Below, piece by piece: positions 1 to 6,035 of a stretch of 8,546 nt of DNA; positions within the stretch are counted from its first letter, which is position 1, and each line of letters opens with the position of its first letter. Source of the DNA: Dehalococcoidia bacterium (GTDB lineage Bacteria > Chloroflexota > Dehalococcoidia > Lucifugimonadales > Lucifugimonadaceae). The notes under the pieces are model-generated. The model was not told the origin of the DNA. It did no database searches and saw only the letters and a list, made by a program, of their open reading frames with translations. The stretch lies in contig JANQEF010000258.1 of assembly GCA_028278465.1 (NCBI GenBank), forward strand, positions 1 through 8,546. The letters are read 5' to 3'. The translations under genes and the position numbers were made by a program.

Positions 1-811
1 GCTCTTTGCGCTCGACCCCGAGGCTCAGCAGCCTGTGTGGCCGGTCGGATAGCGCGGCCGAAACTTCGGACGCCGACGTCCCCGCAAGGCACGGCTCCAC
101 CAGCACGAACTCCGTTGCGGCAAAGCTGCGCAGAGTCTCGCTATCGAACGGTCGCACTGTCGTCGCGTACAACACCGTCACGTCCATACCGCCGACCGCG
201 TCCAGCACCGGGTCGAGCTTTGACCCGACCGCGATCATCACCGGCGCAGAGTCTGATCCCTGCCTCTCCGCCGCCATCCGTCCCGGCGAAACCGCACGGG
301 CCACACCGTTCGACTCCTCCGAGAGTCGCACATACGTCGAGTCGTCGCCTTCCACCGCGGCGCCGATCAGCGTCTCCGCCTCGTCTGCATGCCCCGGCAC
401 GAAGATCCGCATTTCGGGCAGCGTCGCCATCAGCGCCACGTCCTCCGGGGCCTGGTGCGTGCGGCCGCTCACCGTCGAGTCGTACGATGCGCCGACAGAT
501 ACGAAGACGCCTTTCACGCCCTGGTGTCCGAAGTCCAGCTTGATCTGCTCGAACGGCCGCTCAACGAGGAACGGGGCGTAGGTGTGGATGATCGGCAGCA
601 GCCCTTCCTTCGCCAGCCCGGCGGCGAAGCTGACCTGCAGCTGCTCACGGATGCCGACGTTGAGTATGCGATCAGGATGCCGGTCCAGCACGCCCGCGTC
701 CCGGAACTGCGAAACGCCGATGTCTGCCAGGACCACCGCGGCATCTTCGCGATCGGTCAGCAACCGGTCAGCGGCGGCGATGAAGCTGTCTCGCATCGAT
801 GCGGTGCTCAT
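1..811 (-). CDS. Transketolase, C-terminal subunit (partial, runs off left edge)
   Basis: This is the pyrimidine-binding and C-terminal half of a split transketolase, which transfers two-carbon ketol units between sugar phosphates in the pentose phosphate pathway. It would act in the cytoplasm as a heteromer with the N-terminal subunit encoded just upstream. From the ATG at 811, 270 codons are open to the window edge. Residues 53-57 (GIREQ) carry the conserved catalytic glutamate (E56) that activates the thiamine cofactor. They are followed by the typical AAGLA and FLVERPFEQIK segments (63-91) and a THQAPED segment (118-124) matching the family's TH-Q-P-ED motif. A C-terminal domain begins near residue 190. 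The stop of the partner gene (815-813) lies 1 nt before this ATG, so translation is probably coupled. The family assignment is firm. Substrate is not certain, because split transketolase-like pairs also include sugar-specific and DXP-synthase-like relatives. Confidence 0.9.
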   Translation of the reverse strand, partial: MSTASMRDSFIAAADRLLTDREDAAVVLADIGVSQFRDAGVLDRHPDRILNVGIREQLQVSFAAGLAKEGLLPIIHTYAPFLVERPFEQIKLDFGHQGVKGVFVSVGASYDSTVSGRTHQAPEDVALMATLPEMRIFVPGHADEAETLIGAAVEGDDSTYVRLSEESNGVARAVSPGRMAAERQGSDSAPVMIAVGSKLDPVLDAVGGMDVTVLYATTVRPFDSETLRSFAATEFVLVEPCLAGTSASEVSAALSDRPHRLLSLGVERKE

Positions 812-812
812 G

Positions 813-1520
813 TCACTTGTCCTCGACACGCGCCACGACAACGTGCGGCCGGTCCGGGTGGGGCTGCGTCAGGCCAGACTTGACGTCCTCGTGGTCCCGG
901 CCGTCGACGTCAGCGCTGGACCAGCCCTCGACATCGAATCGGGCTGCGATGCCGCCGGGCCAGCCATGAGTGGAAGACCGATTGTCCATCACGATTGCGG
1001 TCAGGTTGCTGAGCTGCATTCGCCCTGCCAGCGCGATCGCCTCGTGGTTGCTGCCTTCGTCGAGCTCTGCGTCGCCAACCAGGCAGAAGACCCGCGGCTT
1101 TTCGAGGCCTTTCAGGCGCAGCGCGGCCGCAACGCCGGTGGCGATGGGCAGACCGTGGCCGAGCGAGCCGCTGGCGATCTCGACGCCAAGTACGAGGCTG
1201 GCGTCCGGGTGATAGCCGAGCGGCGAGTCGAAGTTGCCGAAGTCCGGGAGCTGCTCGACCGGGATGAAGCCCTTTGCCGCGAGCACCGCGTAGTAGGCCA
1301 TCGGGCCGTGGCCCTTCGACAGCAGGAAGCGGTCGCGCTCAGCGTCTTCGGCGGTCTCCGGAGTCACTTTGAGAACAGAATCGTACAGTGTCCAGATCAC
1401 ATCGAGCGTCGATGTTGCGCTGGTCGAGTGCTTCTCATCGCCGGTCATCAGCGTCATCAGCCGCTCGAGGTCGGCGTAGGCGTAGTCTCCGGCCGCTGTG
1501 CTGTTCGTGGAGATGGACAT
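813..1520 (-). CDS. Transketolase, N-terminal (TPP-binding) subunit
   Basis: This is the thiamine-diphosphate-binding half of a split transketolase, 235 residues. His31 (in DEKHST) fits the conserved His of the family's GHPG segment. SKGHG at 68-72 and GSLGHGLPIATG at 118-129 are cofactor and substrate-loop motifs. The metal-TPP motif starts at GDAE (149-152) and runs to DNR (179-181); it aligns without gaps to the yeast GDG...DDN stretch, so D150 and N180 are kept as metal ligands. The canonical third Gly is Ala151. The protein is shorter than the 270-280 residues I expect for this subunit and ends at VARVEDK, without the usual KGKG/W-H tail. The start at 1520 has no clear Shine-Dalgarno; it was chosen because it is the only one that leaves the N-terminal helix intact within the leader of the promoter at 1568-1598. 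It is the first gene of a two-gene operon, divergent from soxR. Confidence 0.88.
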   Translation of the reverse strand: MSISTNSTAAGDYAYADLERLMTLMTGDEKHSTSATSTLDVIWTLYDSVLKVTPETAEDAERDRFLLSKGHGPMAYYAVLAAKGFIPVEQLPDFGNFDSPLGYHPDASLVLGVEIASGSLGHGLPIATGVAAALRLKGLEKPRVFCLVGDAELDEGSNHEAIALAGRMQLSNLTAIVMDNRSSTHGWPGGIAARFDVEGWSSADVDGRDHEDVKSGLTQPHPDRPHVVVARVEDK

Positions 1521-1567
1521 CGGTGGTTGTCAGAGGTTTTGGAGAGTTCTGGTGTTGGCCGCTGCCA

Positions 1568-1598
1568 ACCATACAAGTTAAAGTTAACTTTAAGTCAA
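1568..1598 (-). promoter_or_regulatory. SoxR-type promoter of the transketolase operon (TTGACT-19-TATGGT)
   Basis: Reading the minus strand, a -35 TTGACT (1598-1593) is separated by 19 bp from a -10 TATGGT (1573-1568). Nineteen bp is too long for an ordinary promoter but is the hallmark of MerR/SoxR-activated promoters. The GTT|AAC centre of the palindrome lies 7 bp after the -35 and 12 bp before the -10. This is the same 7/12 split as in the E. coli soxS promoter as I recall it. Transcription would start near 1561, about 40 nt before the transketolase ATG. Boxes and spacing are seen directly; activation by SoxR is inferred. Confidence 0.72.
1578..1593. promoter_or_regulatory. SoxR operator (16-bp perfect palindrome)
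   Basis: TTAAAGTTAACTTTAA is a perfect 16-bp palindrome in the soxR-transketolase intergenic region. It shares the A-AGTTAACT-T core of the E. coli SoxR box (CCTCAAGTTAACTTGAGG) and differs in the outer arms. It sits inside the promoter spacer of the transketolase operon and 40 bp before the soxR start, so one SoxR dimer could control both directions. A soxR promoter on the plus strand is less clear; TATCAC at 1600-1605 is the best -10 I see. Confidence 0.78.
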
Positions 1599-1632
1599 GT
1601 ATCACGTGCTAAAGCGGCCAGAAAGACCCTCC

Positions 1633-2085
1633 ATGGCGCTACCTGAACAGCTGACGATTGGCGAAGTGGCCGCCCGGGCGGTGATCGCTAAATCCGCGCT
1701 GCGCTTCTACGAATCGGTCGGTCTGATCGGGTCGGAGCGCACCGCCGGCAACCAGCGCCGCTACCACCGGTCGGTGCTGCGTAGAGTGGCGGTCATCAAG
1801 GCGGCGCAGGCGATGGGCATCTCGCTCGACGAAGTCCGCCGCTCGCTTGACCGGCTGCCGGACCAGCGCACGCCGTCACGCCAGGACTGGGAGCGACTCT
1901 CGGCGGCATGGAAGACGAGTCTTGACGAGCGGATCTCGCGGCTGGAACGACTGCGGGACGACCTGGCCGGCTGCATCGGCTGCGGCTGCCTCTCGATCGA
2001 CCGCTGCCGCTTGTTCAATCCTGACGACGAGCTGGCGGTGCGTCTCGAAGGCGGCAGCAAGCTGGAGTCGGAACCGGCCGGCTGA
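1633..2085 (+). CDS. soxR: Redox-sensing MerR-family activator SoxR
   Basis: SoxR is a cytoplasmic DNA-binding dimer that senses redox-cycling compounds through oxidation of a [2Fe-2S] cluster and then switches on promoters with an over-long spacer. The 150-residue product (E. coli SoxR is 154) has a MerR winged helix (residues 7-75) with SALRFYESVGLI at 21-32 and the SoxR hallmark GNQRRY at 39-44. A dimerisation helix follows (83-112), then the cluster motif CIGCGCLSIDRC with cysteines 114, 117, 119 and 125 (C-x2-C-x-C-x5-C), identical in spacing to E. coli. The ATG at 1633 was chosen over an in-frame GTG at 1606 because it gives the family length and leaves a leader after the operator. A weak purine stretch (AGAAAG, about 1620) is the only ribosome-binding candidate. 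The gene is divergent from the transketolase pair, its likely target. Confidence 0.95.
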   Translation: MALPEQLTIGEVAARAVIAKSALRFYESVGLIGSERTAGNQRRYHRSVLRRVAVIKAAQAMGISLDEVRRSLDRLPDQRTPSRQDWERLSAAWKTSLDERISRLERLRDDLAGCIGCGCLSIDRCRLFNPDDELAVRLEGGSKLESEPAG

Positions 2086-2099
2086 ACGAGCGACCGGCC
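2076..2099 (+). terminator. Possible weak terminator of soxR
   Basis: GGCCGG (2076-2081) and CCGGCC (2094-2099) form a 6-bp GC stem overlapping the soxR stop codon. It is followed by CTTTACC and, a little later, CTTTT. The loop is 12 nt and the T-run is short, so this is only a candidate. Confidence 0.25.
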
Positions 2100-2137
2100 C
2101 TTTACCACGCTTTTCGTACTTTGTCAAGTCTTGCCGG

Positions 2138-2166
2138 TTGACTTTCGTAACGTTTAGCCTCAACAT
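2138..2166 (+). promoter_or_regulatory. Candidate promoter for the alpha-subunit operon
   Basis: In the 234-bp gap before the alpha gene, TTGACT (2138-2143) is followed after 17 bp by CAACAT (2161-2166). The -35 is good and the -10 poor. The leader would be long, about 145 nt, and contains a small inverted repeat, GTAAG-5 nt-CTTAC (2249-2263), of unknown meaning. Apart from this and the ribosome-binding site I see nothing else in the gap. Confidence 0.2.
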
Positions 2167-2319
2167 GTCTGTATCCGGCCTCGGAAGTTCATGTCCGTGA
2201 ACGTCATTCGCGCCGGAGATTCGATGTCTTACGCATAGCGACGGTTTTGTAAGGACGGCTTACGGAACTGCTCGTTCAACGCGGCCAAAATTGCATGGCC
2301 GAACAGGGAGCAGCCGACC

Positions 2320-3351
2320 ATGACGCTACTTGAACGGATGTTTAGTGTCGTGCCTGAGACCGAGAGCCCGGCGGACAGCGTTCCTGAGACGGCGCTGCGG
2401 GTGATCGAAAGCGGCGCCGACTACGGCCGCTTTGCGCTCGAGGCGCTCACGCGCGGCAAGGGCACGACGATCGGTAACTCCCTGCGACGAACGCTGCTGG
2501 GCGCCATGCCTGGCTACGCGGTGACCTGGGTGCGGATCAACAGAGCGGCGCATGAGTACGCGACGCTGGACGGAATGCGCGAGGACGTCTCTGAGCTGCT
2601 TCTCAACCTGAAGGGCGTGCGGATCCGCTCGCTGGCCGACCGCGAGGGGCGCCTGCGCATCGAGGCAGAAGGTCTCGGCCAGGTCCGCGCCGGCGACATC
2701 CTCGCCACTTCAGACTTCAAGATAGTCAACCCCGAACACCACCTGGCCACGCTCGACTCACAGAGCAGCCAGCTATCGGTCGAGATGAACGTCGAACAGG
2801 GCTTCGGCTACCAGCCGGCGCGCGACATCGACTCGCTGCCGGCCGGCACGCTGGCGATCGACGCCGTGTTCACGCCGGTGAGGAAGGTGAACTTCTCGGT
2901 GGAGCCGATGCGGGCCGGGTCACATGACGACCTGGAGCGCCTGGTCGTGGAGGTGTGGACCGACGAGACGGTCGCTCCGCTGGACGTGCTGCGGTCGGCG
3001 GCGGACCAGCTGATGCAGGACATCCACCTGGTTGCAACCGCATCTACAGAGAAGAAGACCTCCGGACCTGTGATCCGAGGCGTCGCTCCCGAGAAACTGA
3101 ACATGCGGGTCGAGGACCTTGGCCTGCGAGCGGGTGTGCGCAACTCGCTGCGGAGAGCGGGGCTCAACAGGGTGGTCGAGGTGCTGCTGACCCCTGATTC
3201 TGAGCTGATGAAGATACGGAACTTCGGCAAGACCTCGCTGGCGCATCTCAAGGAACGGTTCGCAGAGCTTGGCATCGTTCCGGAGGATGTAGAGGTCGAG
3301 ATGCCGGATAGAATTGACTGCATGTCGTTCGAGCCGTATCCCGGGGGCTGA
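2320..3351 (+). CDS. rpoA: RNA polymerase alpha subunit, stand-alone and divergent (probable paralog)
   Basis: Alpha dimerises to start assembly of RNA polymerase, and its C-terminal domain contacts promoter DNA and activators. The protein has 343 residues (E. coli 329). The N-terminal domain is well conserved: DYGRFALEALTRGKGTT (34-50), GNSLRR (52-57, with R57 equivalent to the beta-contacting R45), LLNLKG (94-99, with K98 equivalent to K86) and GFGYQPA. A linker follows, then the C-terminal domain (about 258-320). That domain aligns without gaps to E. coli from D259 to E302, and in it R265 is Gly272, K298 is Thr305, E302 is His309 and E261 is Gly268. N268, G296 and S299 are kept. The first 33 residues are longer than usual. 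AGGGAG at 2305-2310 is a good ribosome-binding site for this ATG. The gene sits beside soxR and an acetyltransferase, not in the usual rpsM-rpsK-rpsD-rpoA-rplQ cluster, so I suspect a second copy. I cannot exclude that it is the only rpoA. Confidence 0.9.
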   Translation: MTLLERMFSVVPETESPADSVPETALRVIESGADYGRFALEALTRGKGTTIGNSLRRTLLGAMPGYAVTWVRINRAAHEYATLDGMREDVSELLLNLKGVRIRSLADREGRLRIEAEGLGQVRAGDILATSDFKIVNPEHHLATLDSQSSQLSVEMNVEQGFGYQPARDIDSLPAGTLAIDAVFTPVRKVNFSVEPMRAGSHDDLERLVVEVWTDETVAPLDVLRSAADQLMQDIHLVATASTEKKTSGPVIRGVAPEKLNMRVEDLGLRAGVRNSLRRAGLNRVVEVLLTPDSELMKIRNFGKTSLAHLKERFAELGIVPEDVEVEMPDRIDCMSFEPYPGG

Positions 3352-3353
3352 TC

Positions 3354-3941
3354 ATGAGCCAGCTGATTCGATTGGCGACACCGGTCGACGGCGCTGCGTG
3401 CGCCGCCATCTACGATCCTGTTGTGCGCGACTCCGCCATCTCGTTCGAGACGGACCCGCCGACAGCTGAAGACATGGCGGCGCGCATCGCGGACTACTCG
3501 AAGGTCGCGCCGTGGCTCGTTTACGAGGAGGAATCGAGCATACTCGGCTATGCCTACGGCTCGAAGTTCAGGCCGAGAGAGGCGTACCGCTGGTGCGCCG
3601 AGGCATCAACGTACCTGGCGCCTGAAGCGCAGGGCCGCGGCATCGGCACAAGGATGGCACAGCTGCTCATAGAGCTGCTCAGGCTGCAGGGCTTTCAGTC
3701 GGTTTACTCGGTGATAGCGCTGCCGAACCCGGCGTCAGAACGGCTGTCGAAGAAGCTGGGCATGAAGCGGGTCGGTGTGCTGCCAAAGGCCGGGTTCAAG
3801 CTGGGCGAATGGCATGACGTGGCGCAGTGGCACATGGAGCTCAACCCGGCGACAGCGAATCCGCCTGAACCGAAGTCGCCCGTCGAGTGCGATGCGATGC
3901 CTGAATGGCAGGCGCTCCTGGACGCAGCCAATAGCGCCTAG
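3354..3941 (+). CDS. GNAT N-acetyltransferase, phosphinothricin/L-amino-acid type (Pat/MnaT-like)
   Basis: This enzyme should transfer acetyl from acetyl-CoA to the amino group of an amino acid or analogue; relatives act on phosphinothricin, methionine sulfoximine or methionine sulfone. Family landmarks occur in order: AAIYDPVVRDSAISFE (17-32), PWLVYEEE (53-60), GYAYGSKFRPREAYRW (65-80), the acetyl-CoA loop QGRGIG (93-98), the NPAS segment and a GFKLGEWHDV segment. Glu83, before the central strand, matches the conserved acidic residue in E-x-S-x-Y. The 195-residue protein has about 30 extra residues at its C-terminus after the usual end. The ATG lies 2 nt after the alpha-subunit stop, with GGGGG at 3343-3347 as ribosome-binding site, so the two are almost certainly one operon. 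Substrate cannot be read from sequence; protein acetylation is a less likely alternative for this subfamily. Confidence 0.88.
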   Translation: MSQLIRLATPVDGAACAAIYDPVVRDSAISFETDPPTAEDMAARIADYSKVAPWLVYEEESSILGYAYGSKFRPREAYRWCAEASTYLAPEAQGRGIGTRMAQLLIELLRLQGFQSVYSVIALPNPASERLSKKLGMKRVGVLPKAGFKLGEWHDVAQWHMELNPATANPPEPKSPVECDAMPEWQALLDAANSA

Positions 3942-5887
3942 GCCGGCAGGTTCTTGATGTCTGGCGGTTCGATATCGCCGTGAGGCTCGAAGCCAAGCGC
4001 CTTGCCGTAGAAGTACAGCTCCGCCTCCAGCGACCGCTCGATGTTCTCCGACTTGCGGAAGCCGTGCTGCTCGCCCTCGAACGGCACGTAGGCATGCATG
4101 ATGCCGTTGCGCTCCAGCGCCTCCACCATGATCTCGGCCTGCGAAGGCGGCACGATCTTGTCCTCCAGTCCCTGGAAGATGATCATCGGCGCGCTCAGCC
4201 GCTCTGTGAAGTTGATCGCCGAGCGGTCGTGGTAGCGCTGCTTCTGCTCGGGATAAGGCCCGATCAGCGAGTCGAGGTAACGTGACTCGTACTTGTGCGT
4301 GTCGCCGAGGAACACCGTGAGGTCTGCGATGCCGTAGTAGGCGGCGCCTGCTGCGAATACGCTGTGGAAGGTGAGCGCGTTGATGGTCGTGTAGCCGCCC
4401 GCGCTGCCGCCACGGATCACGGTGCGGTTGCGGTCGGCGAGGTCCTGGTTCGCAAGGTAGTCGGCGGCCGCGATGCAGTCGTCGGAGTCATAGACGCCCC
4501 ATCTTTCGCGCAGCGCATTGCGGTACTGGCGACCGTAACCTGTCGAGCCTCGGTAGTTGACGTCGACTACGGCGATGCCGCGACTGGTCCAGTACTGCGT
4601 CATCAGGCTCAGCGAAGCGCTGGTGGCGCTGGTCGGGCCGCCGTGGCAGATCACCATGAGCGGCGGCAGTTCACCGGGATCACCTGCGAAGTCGGCGTTC
4701 TGCGGCGCGTAGTAGAAGCCATGCGCAGTGCCGTTCTCGGTCGTCGGGTAGGAGATCGGCTGCGGCACCGAGATGTATGCCGGATCGACCTCAGTGGTCG
4801 AGCTCTGTTTGATCACCTCGGTGGCGCCGGAATCGAGGTCGAGGCGCACGAGCTCCTGCTGGCGTGTCGGGCTGGCGCCGATGAAGTAGACCGAGTCGCC
4901 GGCGTTGGTGACGTACGAGATGTCCGAGTAGGGCAGGGCGGTCTCGCCGGTGCGGCCGCCGTTCGGGCCGACCTTCACCAGCTCTCCGGCCGCGCCGTCC
5001 GACCTGCGTACCAGCGCCGAGCCGTCTTCGCGCATGCAGTAGGTCGAAAAGCGGAACATCCAAGACGGCCCGCCGGCGTCGAACTCCTCGGCGAGCAGGT
5101 TTTCGGCCGCGCCGCTGCGCCACGAGTGCAGGTTCCACCAGCCAGTGCGGTCCGAAACAAAGTGCAGTAGCCCGCCCGGGCTCCACTCCAGCTGGATGAC
5201 GCTCTCGTCAGTCCCGCCCGCGATCTGCGCTTCGAAGGCTATCGAGCCGTCCTCTTTGAAGGTGGCGGACCACAGTTCGGTGCCGTCCCACGGCATGTTC
5301 GGGTGGTTCCAGGAGGTCCAGGCGATGGCGTCGCCTGTCGGCGAGATGCGAGGCGATGAATAGAAGCCTTTGCCTGAGACGATGACCTGCGGTTCGGAGC
5401 TGCCATCGGTCGGTATGACGACCAGTTCGTTGTCAGCTTCGCGTTCCTCGAAGTGGCGCTCGCGGATGGCGACGATGAAGCGGCCATCAGGCGAGATGTC
5501 GAGGTCGGCGTAACGGTCGCCGCGCTCTATTGCAGGCTCGGGCGTGATCGGCTCAGGCTTTTCTTGCCCGGGCGATGTGCGATACACGCGCTGGTCATCC
5601 CAGTTCGTGAAGTAGATCGTGCCATCGTGGACTGCGTATGAGCCGCCGCCGTACTCATGCACCGCGTTCCGGGCGTTGAAGCCTTCAGGGATCGCATCCG
5701 ACACGCCACCGTCCGGCGCTCGCCGAACGATCACGTAGCGCCCGCCTTCGGAAGCTCGTCCTTCGAGCCAGTAGAGGTCTTCTCCGTCGATCCACGGCTC
5801 GCTCAGCCTCACCGAGCCGGCGGTGATCAGGTCGGGCGTGATCGGGGATTTCCAGGAGCCGTACGGAGCGATGGTTTTCTCTGGCAT
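3938..5887 (-). CDS. S9 family serine peptidase (acylaminoacyl-/dipeptidyl-peptidase-like)
   Basis: This is a cytoplasmic peptidase of the prolyl-oligopeptidase clan that cleaves short peptides, screened by a beta-propeller. The 649 residues fit the family length. Residues up to about 380 form the propeller, with repeated blade-like segments such as DLDISPDGRFIVAIRE and PRISPTGDAIAWTSW. The alpha/beta-hydrolase domain follows, with the oxyanion segment HGGP from His415, DVNYRGSTGYG, and the nucleophile elbow GGSAGG with Ser495. The triad is completed by Asp576 (GLEDKIVPP) and His608 (EQHGF). No signal peptide or membrane segment is seen. The ATG at 5887 is preceded by an A-rich stretch with no Shine-Dalgarno, but it is the first ATG of the open frame and gives a normal N-terminus. 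The stop overlaps that of the acetyltransferase on the other strand. Exact peptide specificity (acylaminoacyl, dipeptidyl or other S9) is not resolvable. Confidence 0.93.
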   Translation of the reverse strand: MPEKTIAPYGSWKSPITPDLITAGSVRLSEPWIDGEDLYWLEGRASEGGRYVIVRRAPDGGVSDAIPEGFNARNAVHEYGGGSYAVHDGTIYFTNWDDQRVYRTSPGQEKPEPITPEPAIERGDRYADLDISPDGRFIVAIRERHFEEREADNELVVIPTDGSSEPQVIVSGKGFYSSPRISPTGDAIAWTSWNHPNMPWDGTELWSATFKEDGSIAFEAQIAGGTDESVIQLEWSPGGLLHFVSDRTGWWNLHSWRSGAAENLLAEEFDAGGPSWMFRFSTYCMREDGSALVRRSDGAAGELVKVGPNGGRTGETALPYSDISYVTNAGDSVYFIGASPTRQQELVRLDLDSGATEVIKQSSTTEVDPAYISVPQPISYPTTENGTAHGFYYAPQNADFAGDPGELPPLMVICHGGPTSATSASLSLMTQYWTSRGIAVVDVNYRGSTGYGRQYRNALRERWGVYDSDDCIAAADYLANQDLADRNRTVIRGGSAGGYTTINALTFHSVFAAGAAYYGIADLTVFLGDTHKYESRYLDSLIGPYPEQKQRYHDRSAINFTERLSAPMIIFQGLEDKIVPPSQAEIMVEALERNGIMHAYVPFEGEQHGFRKSENIERSLEAELYFYGKALGFEPHGDIEPPDIKNLPA

Positions 5888-5986
5888 TTTTTGTTCGTTG
5901 GTACGTTGGTGGGTTCAGGTAAGGGACGCGGTGGACAGTTCGGTCTCAGGTCGTGGCGCAAGACCGCCAACAGTCTAACGCGCAAA

Positions 5987-6013
5987 CCGCCCGCCGAATG
6001 AACCGGCGGGCGG
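5987..6013 (-). terminator. Intrinsic terminator after the lipoprotein gene
   Basis: CCGCCCGCCG (5987-5996) and CGGCGGGCGG (6004-6013) make a perfect 10-bp stem with a 7-nt loop, 23 bp past the lipoprotein stop. On the minus strand the stem is followed by TTTG, a short T-run. It would separate lipoprotein transcription from the S9 peptidase gene downstream on the same strand. Confidence 0.65.
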
Positions 6014-6035
6014 CTGACACTAACTGGATCTGTGT

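Noticed and set aside
582..1646. 354-codon plus-strand open frame across the transketolase genes.
   Set aside because: It is antisense to two genes with clear transketolase motifs, crosses their promoter and overlaps the soxR start; no recognisable domain.
2123..2142. Inverted repeat GTCAA ... TTGAC upstream of the alpha gene, considered as a second SoxR-type operator.
   Set aside because: It lacks the GTTAAC core and the arms are only 5 bp with a 10-nt gap; such a repeat is expected by chance.
4295..5170. Long plus-strand open frame of 291 codons opposite the S9 peptidase.
   Set aside because: It is an antisense shadow of a GC-rich gene: the peptide is Val/Arg/Ala-rich without motifs, while the minus strand encodes a complete peptidase with its catalytic triad.
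5941..5966. CGGTCT/AGACCG inverted repeat before the S9 peptidase gene.
   Set aside because: A 6-bp stem with a 14-nt loop, no T-run and no promoter in register; not distinguishable from chance.
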